50,550 bases of DNA from Candidatus Methanoperedens sp. (lineage in GTDB: Archaea; Halobacteriota; Methanosarcinia; Methanosarcinales; Methanoperedenaceae). The stretch is from positions 8,923 to 59,472 of the forward strand of contig JAHFDG010000019.1 in NCBI GenBank assembly GCA_023249105.1, given 5' to 3'. Position numbers and translations under genes: made by a program. Shown in pieces: positions 38,930 to 47,693 of this stretch; the stretch's first letter is position 1; every line of letters starts with the position of its first letter. The notes beneath the pieces were generated by a model that was given only the letters and a program-made list of their open reading frames with translations, was not told where the DNA came from and did no database searches.

Positions 38930-39895
38930 TCAAGCTGGAGGAGCAATGCTATTGCTGACAGTGCAACGGCAATTTGCAATTTCTTCGATGGGTGCAGCAG
39001 GATCACCAGGATACATCAAGTAATTTCCATCACCAGAAACAAAAGGCTCATTAAATCCGACCTCTTGGCCATTCATAACGGCATGGCTGTCTCTCGTACG
39101 AGCATCAACTGTAGAGTTCCAGATTCTTGTCAATCTCTCAACAGGTATCTCAAGGTCTTCAACTGACTGCGACAATGCCTCTTGCCTGGCCATGCTTGTA
39201 ACTTTCACACCTTCAGTCCTAGCTATTGTCTCTGCCCGGAACCTGATGTAGTTTAAGCGGTAGCGTTCAACCATTGTTTCTATCTGCTCAGGTGTCAAAC
39301 TTTGTCCGTCTGAAAACAATCTTGTGACCTTTGGGTCTGAACGGCGATCTCGTAAACCCCTTGATAAGGCATCCATACTGCCTTCATTCAAAGAGCGACG
39401 ATAATTATCAACTGCTTTGCTTTGGGCGCGAGTTAAGCCGATGCTACCCCTGAAAGTGTTCGCTATAGCCTTTGAGCCAAGCCCTTCAGCGTAACCATTC
39501 TGCAAAGCTTCTCTTGTCACAGACCTTTGCTCATTAGTGAACTGCCTTATGAAATTAAGCCTGTTGTTACGCATTAATTCGGCAGCACGCGGGTGTGTAG
39601 GATCCCAGCTAATAGCTGTGCCACCCACTCTTGAAGCCAGGTTTGCAGCTAGCGCAGCAACCTCAGCTTGCCCAACTGCATTAAAGGTTGCCGGCAGAAT
39701 AGAGCCCAACCTCACTACATGTGAATCAACAATCGACAATGCACCTTCTATGTCCCTTCTTTCCAGCAAGCTTCTTACTTGGGCCATTAATTTGTCATCG
39801 GTAACAGATGAAATAAATCCCATAAATGATCGTTTGATCGCAGCACTTTGAGAATCAATCAATCTTAAAATGCGACGTGTGTCTGCGCTAGGCAT
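38930..39895 (-). CDS. MuF-like head morphogenesis protein
   Basis: A 321-residue minor head protein. Helical N-terminal half with an ETIARTEGVKVTSMARQEAL segment, then IWNSTVDARTRDSHAVMNGQ and CRCTVS near the end: the standard MuF/SPP1 gp7 C-terminal motif. I choose the ATG at 39895 with an AAGGA site; a longer start at 39922 overlaps the previous gene further. It is usually packaged or sits at the portal. Confidence 0.88.
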   Translation of the reverse strand: MPSADTRRILRLIDSQSAAIKRSFMGFISSVTDDKLMAQVRSLLERRDIEGALSIVDSHVVRLGSILPATFNAVGQAEVAALAANLASRVGGTAISWDPTHPRAAELMRNNRLNFIRQFTNEQRSVTREALQNGYAEGLGSKAIANTFRGSIGLTRAQSKAVDNYRRSLNEGSMDALSRGLRDRRSDPKVTRLFSDGQSLTPEQIETMVERYRLNYIRFRAETIARTEGVKVTSMARQEALSQSVEDLEIPVERLTRIWNSTVDARTRDSHAVMNGQEVGFNEPFVSGDGNYLMYPGDPAAPIEEIANCRCTVSNSIAPPA

Positions 39896-40442
39896 CTGCC
39901 CAATCCTTTGTAGGCATTCCAAGCAATTGAGCTGTCCAGCCTGAGAAACTTTTCACATGACCATTCATTCTGTCGAAATTCCTTGACCATGCAGCCTTGT
40001 ATTGAACAGCGTCATTCCAGGGTCTCTTTGGTGCGAAATAATGTGCACCTTCTGGAGACATAGGTATGCCGCAGAGAATAACCTTTTCAACCTTCAAATC
40101 AAAAGCTAATGTGACAGCTAACAATCCGCTTGAACCTCCCCAACTTGAAACTCTTCCGAACTCCACACCTTCGGGTGTGCTTATGTGTCTTGGCGCCCAC
40201 AGTTTGCCAGCTGGTTGAAATCCTCTTTTCTCTCTCTGCTTTACCAATCGCTCAAGCAAGAAAGGATGCATAGATACCCAGTGGTCAACTTTCCATTCAT
40301 AATCAAACCCGGCGTCATTAACTGCGATAATCAAAGGATCATCACAAAACTCTCTGGCCTTACGAATGTCATCGTGGAGGCTAATAGCCCCACCAAGAAC
40401 TATTGCTAACCTCTGGCCCAATTGTGCAAATTCTCCAACCAT
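39888..40442 (-). CDS. hypothetical Rossmann-like protein of the glycan island
   Basis: A 184-residue protein with ALIVLGGAISLHDDIRKARE at the start (a nucleotide-binding-like beta-Gly-alpha) and VEKVILCGIPMSPEG near 115. This resembles DUF115-like or sugar-nucleotide-binding proteins, but I cannot name the family. The start overlaps the glycosyltransferase end by 37 bp. Its role with the neighbouring transferases is inferred only from context. Confidence 0.55.
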   Translation of the reverse strand: MVGEFAQLGQRLAIVLGGAISLHDDIRKAREFCDDPLIIAVNDAGFDYEWKVDHWVSMHPFLLERLVKQREKRGFQPAGKLWAPRHISTPEGVEFGRVSSWGGSSGLLAVTLAFDLKVEKVILCGIPMSPEGAHYFAPKRPWNDAVQYKAAWSRNFDRMNGHVKSFSGWTAQLLGMPTKDWADA

Positions 40443-41113
40443 TCAGAAGCATGAGGTGAGTTGTAACATCCAGGCATCAAAGGGGTGCCTAAGGTGAAAT
40501 GTACTATTTTAGGGTCAATCTCCTCTGTTGAGTAACCTTCTAGATAATTCCATTCAGGATTCAACTCGCCTATTTCATGATCCTCCAGCCAGCAGAATGC
40601 ATGAAGTTCAGCTCCACGCTTGCTGTTGATCAAGTCCAAAGTCAATTTCTTATTTGATAGGTGGTCACAATTAAATAACACGACACTTGACCAGTTCTTT
40701 CTCGGATAAGGCTGCTGAGGCTGGTTATCCATCTTTACACTTTCTTTAGGAATGTGGCGATGTTTTACCACCTGCACAGCATAACGATCATCCGCCAAAC
40801 TGAATAATTCACTTATTTCGCTGCGGAACATGACATCACAGTCACAAAACAAAGCCCAACCCGCCTTGGCTAAGGTTGGTGTCAAGAACCTTGTCAAGGC
40901 AAACTCAGTTGACATAGCAGCTTGACTGATCTCATCAAAAAGACTACCGACAATCTTTCTGTAAGGTCTTTTGTAATTCTTTAATTTGATTTGATCACTC
41001 AGCAGAATACCTTTAACTGGTATGTTTGTAGCGTTGTGTTTTTTTAAACTTTCTGTCGCAACGACGAAAGCATCGACTTCACGAGAGTCGTAACCTAGCC
41101 ATATAGATTGCAT
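40406..41113 (-). CDS. glycosyltransferase (GT-A, GT8-like)
   Basis: A 235-residue protein with a DxD metal site in ALFCDCDVMF (about 86-95) and N-terminal FVVATESLKKHN; the C-terminal part contains NWSSVVLFNCDHL and a FTLGTPLMPG tail. These features fit small nucleotide-sugar transferases. The acceptor is unknown: virion proteins, modified DNA bases or host surface glycan are possible. A terminator lies just upstream of its start and no Shine-Dalgarno site is evident. Confidence 0.78.
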   Translation of the reverse strand: MQSIWLGYDSREVDAFVVATESLKKHNATNIPVKGILLSDQIKLKNYKRPYRKIVGSLFDEISQAAMSTEFALTRFLTPTLAKAGWALFCDCDVMFRSEISELFSLADDRYAVQVVKHRHIPKESVKMDNQPQQPYPRKNWSSVVLFNCDHLSNKKLTLDLINSKRGAELHAFCWLEDHEIGELNPEWNYLEGYSTEEIDPKIVHFTLGTPLMPGCYNSPHASEWLENLHNWARG

Positions 41114-41122
41114 GTAATGCCC

Positions 41123-41155
41123 AAAAAAATACCTTAAGCGATTAACGCTTAAGGT
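41123..41155 (-). terminator. intrinsic terminator downstream of gcrA
   Basis: On the minus strand: a 9-bp perfect stem CCTTAAGCG/CGCTTAAGG (plus an A-T closing pair) with a 5-nt loop at 41132-41154, followed by TA and seven Ts. It lies 10 bp upstream of the 41113 start, so transcription from upstream would end before that gene unless it reads through. Confidence 0.82.
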
Positions 41156-41239
41156 TAAGTTTACGACGACTCCAAGGAAAAACTACGACGCTAATTAAGT
41201 AATATAGATTATCATCAATAAATCAAGAAAAAAATTTAA

Positions 41240-41764
41240 CTAGGTATTTTTCTTTTTTGCAGTGATGTCAAATTTACGAAAAACAATAAGTTTGTGTTCA
41301 TCACACCACCAATGTCTTTCAGAAATGTCAAAAGACTTTCCACAGAATCTAAATGGGCTTCCTTCAGCAGAAACTGGATACCTGCATCTAAAATTTGGGA
41401 TGTCCAATATTCCGTACGTTCCTTTTTGAAAATCATCACCATCAGGAACGAAAGGCTTATATAAAAACTCCTTTGCTTTGCGCTCTATCAACTTAGCTGA
41501 AATCCTTTTTACTTTGTCTGAATTTTCTAACTTCTCACGCCACATCCTCTTGCGACTCAAAAAGTCTCTGGCGCGTGAATCTGGAGATCTAATCTGCATA
41601 TGAATGCTCTGCAACGGAACACCTATCCGTTTAAGTTTACCTATGACTGCATTTCTTGTTATGCATTTTGTATGTGTTGATAAATTAATTGCTATTTCTG
41701 TAGCTGTCAATCCAGCATTGGCAAATTGCTCAAGTGCTAGAACTTCCTCTTTAGTCCAAGACAT
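41240..41764 (-). CDS. gcrA: GcrA-like cell-cycle transcription regulator
   Basis: A 174-residue homologue of alphaproteobacterial GcrA, which binds sigma-70 holoenzyme and activates promoters containing methylated GANTC sites. Signature: MSWTKEEVLALEQFANAGLT (1-20), TEIAINLS, then ITRNAVIGKLKRIGV (the conserved NAVIGK-x-HRLGL element of GcrA). The C-terminus has a RCRYPV...FCGK...CDEH pattern (C, C, C, H), as in GcrA. A gap of about 126 bp before the next gene and a terminator suggest an independent end. It points to an alphaproteobacterial host. Confidence 0.9.
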   Translation of the reverse strand: MSWTKEEVLALEQFANAGLTATEIAINLSTHTKCITRNAVIGKLKRIGVPLQSIHMQIRSPDSRARDFLSRKRMWREKLENSDKVKRISAKLIERKAKEFLYKPFVPDGDDFQKGTYGILDIPNFRCRYPVSAEGSPFRFCGKSFDISERHWWCDEHKLIVFRKFDITAKKKNT

Positions 41765-41767
41765 GAG

Positions 41768-42532
41768 TTATCTCCTCTCAGAACTTCTTCCTAGATTTTT
41801 TCTTGCGTTACCTTTAAGATGATCTGTAAATTGCGCCAACGGTGATTGAAACCAAACGTGGCCTGAACCGTTTGGAGTTAGATTTTTGATCTTCAAGTTT
41901 GGAGCGACAGCTTCCTTGCACTTATCAAATATGAATGCACTATGCCACTCATCAAAATTAAAAACATCACTTGAACGATAGACGTGGGCAAATGTCCTTA
42001 AGAATTTGCGTGTATACCTACCCATCTTCACAGCCCAGAATCCAATCTCGGAATGATTGTTTGTTCGACCAAGATAACAAAGATCATTGTCTCCAAGTAA
42101 AGATTGAATGAATCTTTCCGGAACCTTTTTAAATGTCATTACGTCAGCATCAAGCCATACCAATATATCATCATCGAGCAGCTGTGCTTCAAACGAAGCA
42201 TGTTCAGGTATAAAACATTGCCTGCTGAATTTTACAGCGTCATATTTGTAGCTGTAACCTTTCATTGTATCCTTTGGCTTCCAGTTTATAGTTCTGTCTG
42301 TCTGTTTACGGCCATTTGCTTCGGGATTGTCATTGTACTTGCGAATAAAATCATCAACTCCCCAGCAACTGCTCAACTTCATAAAACCATTACGGGGAAC
42401 TTCTACTTCCTCTTCACAATAAACTAAAAGTTCAACTTCCTTAGGCCAGAATCTGTCGAATGAGCTTAGAAACTCCTTGCCGTATTGTTGATAACCTGCG
42501 GGACTAAATCCAGAACAGACAACTATCCGCAT
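41768..42532 (-). CDS. putative glycosyltransferase, GT-A type
   Basis: A 254-residue protein with a DxD site in LVWLDADVMTF (about 129-139) and a later WHSAFIFDK segment. It resembles small nucleotide-sugar transferases like the 40406 gene but is not its close copy. The neighbouring SDR and transferase genes suggest surface polysaccharide or virion-glycan synthesis. Acceptor unknown. Confidence 0.72.
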   Translation of the reverse strand: MRIVVCSGFSPAGYQQYGKEFLSSFDRFWPKEVELLVYCEEEVEVPRNGFMKLSSCWGVDDFIRKYNDNPEANGRKQTDRTINWKPKDTMKGYSYKYDAVKFSRQCFIPEHASFEAQLLDDDILVWLDADVMTFKKVPERFIQSLLGDNDLCYLGRTNNHSEIGFWAVKMGRYTRKFLRTFAHVYRSSDVFNFDEWHSAFIFDKCKEAVAPNLKIKNLTPNGSGHVWFQSPLAQFTDHLKGNARKNLGRSSERR

Positions 42533-43119
42533 TAGCGTTTACCTCCATGCATCCTTATTACTGTATTTGATATAAAGCCTCTGTCTTGATATAAAAGGAA
42601 ATGTGCCAACTTGGCCACCTCGATTGATTCTATGAATCTTCCTTTTGGGTGTAATTTTCTTATGTTGGCTAAATTTTCAATGTCTTTTCTGCGAGTAGTC
42701 ATGCCTGCGTCTTCAATTATCCCTGGGGAAACGCAAACAAGCTGCTGCTCAGAGCTCAGCTTCTTTGTTTCTATATACATATGAAGTGCAGCCTTAGCTC
42801 CTGCGTAAGCCATGTCGTAAGAACCATTGTAGCCGCTCTCGCTACCTATCACACATATCCTTGCGTGTAAGTTTTCAGAAAACACTGCGTTACAATAATT
42901 TACAACCTTTACATAATTGGCCATGAATGATTCAATCACTTCTTCTGGAGATTGTTTGTCTAGCAATTCTCCTCTAAGGAAGCCGCTGCATATTAAATAT
43001 TTGTCAGCTTTTTGATCGACAAAATTCAACTGTCCGCGCACCAATTCCTTTGCTTCTGGAACTAGTTTTTTAAACTCTTGTGCTATCTGGCTGTGGGCAC
43101 CTAAGATTACTGTTGTCAT
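42532..43119 (-). CDS. short-chain dehydrogenase/reductase
   Basis: A 195-residue SDR: ILGAHSQIAQEF (glycine-rich cofactor loop), VIGSESGYNG, and the YAGAK catalytic pair (Y and K), followed by VSPGII. Length is short for an SDR (usually about 250 residues). It may act on a sugar nucleotide in the glycan pathway. Coupled tightly to both neighbours, with a 4-bp overlap with the FAD oxidoreductase. Confidence 0.82.
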   Translation of the reverse strand: MTTVILGAHSQIAQEFKKLVPEAKELVRGQLNFVDQKADKYLICSGFLRGELLDKQSPEEVIESFMANYVKVVNYCNAVFSENLHARICVIGSESGYNGSYDMAYAGAKAALHMYIETKKLSSEQQLVCVSPGIIEDAGMTTRRKDIENLANIRKLHPKGRFIESIEVAKLAHFLLYQDRGFISNTVIRMHGGKR

Positions 43120-44123
43120 CTTGACATGATCTCCTTTACTTGTTTTTCAGCGTGGAAGATTGCATCAATTTTGCCTGCCAGAACAACCATAGATTTTGGT
43201 CCTGTTTTTACCACTCTGCATATTCTGGCATCGGCTGCACTTGAAGGCATAGCGCGAATTGAAGTCTTTAAGTCATCATTCATAAAAACTTCTGATTCTT
43301 CAATTTCCGGGTAGTAATAAGCCATCTGTCTAAACATACTCTTGGCACGAACCATCAACTTATTTTTTGAAGTTCCTGCTAAAAGAACTGACGCCTCGTG
43401 GTAACTTTTACAGAACTTACTCAGTGGAGTGTATAGAGCGCTAGTTAAGCTGCAAATTCCAAGCTCTTCATTCCAAGGATATAACGAAGGAAATGGGCCG
43501 TCCATGATTGTTATGGCACGACTTGTGTCCATGCGAAGAAGAACAGTTAAACAAGGCTCATATCTGTCAATTACTTTGGCTGGGGTTGCTGTAGTCTGAC
43601 TGAAGGTGCAATCTATCACCCAATCATAATCACTTTCTGAATAATCTTGATGAGTTTGAGGTCCAAATAAAAGATTATCTTTCAAGGCTTGTCTGAAAAA
43701 CTCTCTAGCTTTTTCTATTACTATGTGACGTTCTTGGACTAGAACTGCACCCTCGACATTCCTGAGTCCATGATAGCTAGGATTGGCTTCTTCCCAGGCT
43801 GTAGTCTTTTGAATACATTTTTTATACGCTCCAAAATCCAGCAGTGATCCAAACTCTGACACAGCATAAAGATTTGTCTTAACTTCATTTGCAAGAAATC
43901 CATAAGACCTTAGAAAATTGTCTTGGTTCTCTGTGCATGATTCTTGCGTAAGCGAAGACCTTGGATAATGAAATCCAGAATGTAGCCTAGCCGGGTTATT
44001 TCCTGAAGCTCCTAGAAAGATGTCAGGTCTGAGCTCATGTACCACCACTTCATAACCAGCATCCAGCAATGCTAATCCTAAGTGACAGCCATACCAACCT
44101 GCACCCCTGATCAATATTCGCAT
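43116..44123 (-). CDS. FAD-dependent oxidoreductase (DAO family)
   Basis: A 335-residue protein with the FAD-binding ILIRGAGWYGCHLGLALL (GxGxxG, 4-21), an E at the end of beta-2, then GASGNNPARLHSGFHYPRS, the DAO-family motif often seen in polysaccharide clusters. It may oxidise a sugar or amino-sugar intermediate. Overlaps the SDR and the methyltransferase starts, so the three are an operon unit. Confidence 0.82.
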   Translation of the reverse strand: MRILIRGAGWYGCHLGLALLDAGYEVVVHELRPDIFLGASGNNPARLHSGFHYPRSSLTQESCTENQDNFLRSYGFLANEVKTNLYAVSEFGSLLDFGAYKKCIQKTTAWEEANPSYHGLRNVEGAVLVQERHIVIEKAREFFRQALKDNLLFGPQTHQDYSESDYDWVIDCTFSQTTATPAKVIDRYEPCLTVLLRMDTSRAITIMDGPFPSLYPWNEELGICSLTSALYTPLSKFCKSYHEASVLLAGTSKNKLMVRAKSMFRQMAYYYPEIEESEVFMNDDLKTSIRAMPSSAADARICRVVKTGPKSMVVLAGKIDAIFHAEKQVKEIMSR

Positions 44124-44674
44124 TAAACCAACCCGTAAACAATATCGGTATCAGTCTCGCAAGCATATTTAAGAGTTAAGTTGCTTCCGGAAAAATTATC
44201 CTTGGCGACCGAAAAGAAATTACGCCACCATTCAGGTGGCCTAATCGTTACATGGACATTCCTACCATCAGGAAGTTTCTTGTTTTTCGCAGGGATGCAA
44301 GAAACTGAAATGAAAGCAAACGAGCCTTCTGGCTCAAGAAAACTTAACATGTCAGCGACAACAGCAGCGAGGTCTTTCTCCTCGATGTGCTCAAGAACAT
44401 CGGTGCAGATCAATCCTTGAAAAGTCCCTTCCGGCCGAACATTGAGCTGTCTGACTGCGGGATCATAACAATGTGGCAGCAACCCTCCCCAGACATCATG
44501 AATCCTCAAGCCGAGGTATTGGTATCCCTTGCCACAACCATAATCAATGATGCGTTTGGGCTCATGATCAAAGACCAATTCTTTTATAACTTCTTTGTAT
44601 CGTTTTGAAGTGTAGCCTGGGAAGTGCTTCGGGTTGTTTTCGTGCATTGTGCCGTAGACTTTTGCGTAATCCAT
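44123..44674 (-). CDS. class I SAM-dependent methyltransferase
   Basis: A 183-residue protein with motif I IIDYGCGKGYQYLGL (about 42-56) and a TDVLEHIEEKD acidic motif near 91. The KHFPGYTSKRYKEV start is typical of sugar methyltransferases. It may methylate a sugar intermediate or the mature glycan. The start is 2 bp after the upstream gene's stop. Confidence 0.78.
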   Translation of the reverse strand: MDYAKVYGTMHENNPKHFPGYTSKRYKEVIKELVFDHEPKRIIDYGCGKGYQYLGLRIHDVWGGLLPHCYDPAVRQLNVRPEGTFQGLICTDVLEHIEEKDLAAVVADMLSFLEPEGSFAFISVSCIPAKNKKLPDGRNVHVTIRPPEWWRNFFSVAKDNFSGSNLTLKYACETDTDIVYGLV

Positions 44675-44675
44675 C

Positions 44676-45260
44676 TTAGTTTCTCTCCAATACGTAACGA
44701 GTGCATTTCTTGGTTTCGTCTAAAATTGCCAACCTTATAAATCCTGAATTTAGCAACTTAGTCAAACCATTCTCAACTCTAGCTGTCTTACGAATATCAA
44801 CCACAAGTCTGCCTCCAGGAATTAAAGAAGCCTTCACCATAGGCAAATAAACTTCAACAGGATAATGATGGCACCAAGAGATAAGAGACATAATAAATGT
44901 AAATGATCCTCTAAATTCCTGATCGGGTTCAACTATTGACCACGCAGTGCTATTTAAATTCAACTCAGCTACTGCTCGTGCGCGATTAGTATCTTCCCAA
45001 GCTTTTGTGTCAAGCTTATAGCCATTGGTGTATAAACCTTGCTGACCATCCATCAGCAATAGCCTGTCAAATTTCAATTCTCGAGCCAACATGATCGAGG
45101 TGATTGCTGCTCCACAACCTATGTCTAGAACATTATTGATACCGTGCGCTGATGGCTTTATCCAGGGTGCAATATATTTAGCCTCAACTCTGGCCCTTTC
45201 TCTTCTAGCAAGTAAAGCTGTTGTTTGTAAATGCTCTGGCAAGTCTACTTCAAATTCCAT
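44676..45260 (-). CDS. class I SAM-dependent methyltransferase (second)
   Basis: A 194-residue protein with NVLDIGCGAAITSIMLA (motif I, about 43-59), LLMDGQ (motif II) and SFTFIMSLISWCHHYP near 130. It is distinct in sequence from the neighbouring methyltransferase. Substrate unknown; sugar or glycolipid is plausible by context. Confidence 0.75.
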   Translation of the reverse strand: MEFEVDLPEHLQTTALLARRERARVEAKYIAPWIKPSAHGINNVLDIGCGAAITSIMLARELKFDRLLLMDGQQGLYTNGYKLDTKAWEDTNRARAVAELNLNSTAWSIVEPDQEFRGSFTFIMSLISWCHHYPVEVYLPMVKASLIPGGRLVVDIRKTARVENGLTKLLNSGFIRLAILDETKKCTRYVLERN

Positions 45261-45291
45261 TCTTATTCTCCAATAAGGATCAATCCTTTCT

Positions 45292-45471
45292 TTAAAGACT
45301 GTGTACGTCTTCTAAAGGTAGATGGCTACGACCTGCAAGCAAAAGAAAAAGTCCTGCAAGTAAAGGCGAGATCATAAGCGAGAGAACAAACCACCTTCCC
45401 CCACTACGACAATAGCTGCTAGCAATAAAGCCAACAATCAAAGAAAATAAAATCCAACCGACGAAGATCAT
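45292..45471 (-). CDS. small two-helix membrane protein
   Basis: A 59-residue frame starting MIFVGWILFSLIVGFIASSY followed by CRSGGRW and a second hydrophobic helix (FVLSLMISPLLAGLFLLLAG). The N-terminal helix, GRSGxxW linker and LISPLLAG motif match a widespread group of small bacterial membrane proteins of unknown function. The ribosome-binding site AAAGGGAA precedes it. A role in membrane-level immunity is only possible, not shown. Confidence 0.7.
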   Translation of the reverse strand: MIFVGWILFSLIVGFIASSYCRSGGRWFVLSLMISPLLAGLFLLLAGRSHLPLEDVHSL

Positions 45472-45492
45472 GGTATTCCCTTTCTATTAAGT

Positions 45493-45945
45493 TTACGTCA
45501 CTTGCTGATCTTCTAGCAGATCATAAGGATACAAGCCGTTGATGTTATTCCTGTTCATCGAAGGTGTGGCCCATCTGAGATTCTTCCTACGACAGTCAAG
45601 ACTATCACCATTGCGGTGATCTACGATATTATACTCTAAGGAAGGCTTGCTGATTCCTGTTCTTTCTTGAATTGCCTTGTGCAGGTAAAGTGAAGTGTCC
45701 TTTCGATAGCCATTTTCCATAGCAGTCAATGAACGATAAACATATATTTTCTTGCCGCCCTTAGAGATCTTAGAACGCCACTTCCATTTTGTAAAATAAA
45801 CATAATCCTCATAATCAACCAAAGCCTCAACATGACTGTTACCGCAAGTCAAGCGATAAACAAAGTCGGGATCATCAATCCAGTTGTTCGGATCGAAAAC
45901 GTCTACCCCATCAGCGATTTTAATGGGTGCGAACTTATCCATCAT
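45493..45945 (-). CDS. HNH endonuclease-like protein
   Basis: A 150-residue protein with VDHRNGDSLDCRRKNLRWAT (about 109-128), the H-N-H core of phage homing endonucleases, preceded by a SLYLHKAI segment. The N-terminal half contains HVEALVDYEDYVYFTKWKW, an NUMOD4/AP2-like region. Free-standing HNH genes are mobile elements that insert between phage genes. Overlaps the next gene by 4 bp. Confidence 0.82.
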   Translation of the reverse strand: MMDKFAPIKIADGVDVFDPNNWIDDPDFVYRLTCGNSHVEALVDYEDYVYFTKWKWRSKISKGGKKIYVYRSLTAMENGYRKDTSLYLHKAIQERTGISKPSLEYNIVDHRNGDSLDCRRKNLRWATPSMNRNNINGLYPYDLLEDQQVT

Positions 45946-46787
45946 GCTGCTCCTGCCTTGATCTCGTCGAGCACATCAAATACATACTTCCAAGCTTCGC
46001 CAGAAGCAAACTCAGAAGGCTTCCACTGGCAGTAAGCAACATCGCAAAGGAATTGGTGGCGAACCTTGTCGGGAACCATCATTGGATTGTCTATTGTCTC
46101 CCAATCAGCATTGCTCACAGGCTTAGCAATTGTTTCATCAATTGCAAAATGTGGAATCCCAGCCAGAACTGAATCAAAACCGATGTTACCGCCGTGACTA
46201 ACAACAATACTCGCTCGTTCAAAGTCATGCTCCAACTCCCTGTTAATAGAAAGTATAGTGCCGGGAATTTCTCTCTCCTCGTTATGAGAAGGTCTTGGTC
46301 GATAAATTATCGGCAAAGCGGAATGCTCTTTTATCTTCTTTACTATTTCAATTCCCCATTCATGATAATGAGGTAGGCCATGCCAAACACAATACTTGTT
46401 CGAAGCTCCGTCAAAAAGAATAGATTGCGAAAGATGAGCTGGCTTGTAAGGTTTAATTTGTAACTTCAATTTATCAAATCTGTCAGAAGGCATTTTATGA
46501 TTCTGAAAGTAAGCCAAAGGCTGAAATGAATTAATCGAAACTCTCAAATATTCACCACGTGTATAGCCTTTATCTATAAAGATGACATTCTTGCCAGCAG
46601 CCAACCATTCATCATAAATTTGACGACTAAAGCCTCCAATGCCAACCATCACCAAGGTGTCATAACTGTCTGCTGCGACAGGATTAGTAACGGTCTTGAT
46701 GTTATAGTTGCAACCAGCAACGATCTGCTTCATTATGTTGATCTGTTTCTGGCTCGTTTGATGTCTTAACCAATAAGCTATTTTCAT
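45942..46787 (-). CDS. GT-B-like glycosyltransferase paralogue 1
   Basis: A 281-residue protein with an N-terminal Rossmann-like part (VMVGIGGFSRQIYDEWLAAG) and a C-terminal half with IIYRPRPSHNEE, VVSHGGNIGFDSVLAGIPHF and a terminal AYCQWKPSEFASGEAWKYVF. The last motif is shared with the next three genes. The nucleotide-sugar-like pocket (SHGGN-x-GFDSVLAGIP) is of the capsular polysaccharide GT-B type. Acceptor unknown. Confidence 0.65.
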   Translation of the reverse strand: MKIAYWLRHQTSQKQINIMKQIVAGCNYNIKTVTNPVAADSYDTLVMVGIGGFSRQIYDEWLAAGKNVIFIDKGYTRGEYLRVSINSFQPLAYFQNHKMPSDRFDKLKLQIKPYKPAHLSQSILFDGASNKYCVWHGLPHYHEWGIEIVKKIKEHSALPIIYRPRPSHNEEREIPGTILSINRELEHDFERASIVVSHGGNIGFDSVLAGIPHFAIDETIAKPVSNADWETIDNPMMVPDKVRHQFLCDVAYCQWKPSEFASGEAWKYVFDVLDEIKAGAA

Positions 46788-47681
46788 CTACATCAAACCC
46801 TTTATATACTTCCATGCTTCGCCTGATCTAAATTCATCCAATGTCCATTGGCAATAAGACATGGCGTTAATCCACCTCATCCGCTCATCTTCGCTTGGCC
46901 AGAAAGGCTTAATGATTGATTCCAGCTGATTAGACGAAACAGGCGAAGCAATACCTTCGCCGAGCACTATTGCTGGGATGCCAGAAATTATAGCGTCCAT
47001 CGCAGCTGTTGATCCATGCGTAATGACGCAGTAACACCCTTTGAGAGCTTCAGCAATTGAACTTGTACTGGGGCTGAAGCTGGTTCCTTTGATGTAGGTT
47101 GCACCTTTCCAAGATGGCTTAGGGCGGTAAACTATCTGTCTGTCAGTGTGTTTGCGCAAGCTGCGAAAAACCTTTTCAGCATATGCTGTGGAATCTCCTA
47201 GCCCGTGGAAGTCGTGGTACTTCTGAGATGATCCGCAGAATAATATGTGGCCGCTGTCAGGGTTTTTACGTTTCTCAAGATTTATTTTCAGTTCCTGCGC
47301 TCTCTTGGAGTCGTGTTTTCTTTTCATCATATAACTTGCAGGTGAAGTTGCGTTCACAGCAACACGCGTATATTTTGTGTGCGAGTTCTCACCTTTCTCG
47401 CGCGTAAAACCCTTGTCAAGAAATATCGTGTGCTTGCCCATAGCGCGATGATCTTTGATTAACTGGCGACTAATGCCCTTAACTCCAAAGACAACTGCGA
47501 CGTCAGTCTCTGGGTCAGGTCCGGGCCAACATCTGTCATTGCCTTCATCGTCCTCGCCATAATCCGCAGTCCGGCGCATCTCGAATGTTGATCCGTGCGC
47601 TTCAATGCCAAGCTTCATGGCTTGAGCAATCAAGTGCTCACGTGGTTTATCACTGCAGTAACTAACTACCTTCACGATCAA
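46788..47681 (-). CDS. GT-B-like glycosyltransferase paralogue 2
   Basis: A 297-residue paralogue with ITHGSTAAMDAIISGIPAIV and a terminal SYCQWTLDEFRSGEAWKYIK. IFLDKGFTREK (FIDKGYTR in paralogue 1) and the IVYRPKPSW segment are also shared. It abuts paralogue 1 with no spacer. The repeated family in tandem suggests several related sugar additions or a modular glycan, as inference. Confidence 0.65.
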   Translation of the reverse strand: MIVKVVSYCSDKPREHLIAQAMKLGIEAHGSTFEMRRTADYGEDDEGNDRCWPGPDPETDVAVVFGVKGISRQLIKDHRAMGKHTIFLDKGFTREKGENSHTKYTRVAVNATSPASYMMKRKHDSKRAQELKINLEKRKNPDSGHILFCGSSQKYHDFHGLGDSTAYAEKVFRSLRKHTDRQIVYRPKPSWKGATYIKGTSFSPSTSSIAEALKGCYCVITHGSTAAMDAIISGIPAIVLGEGIASPVSSNQLESIIKPFWPSEDERMRWINAMSYCQWTLDEFRSGEAWKYIKGLM

Positions 47682-47693
47682 TCTCCAAAATCA

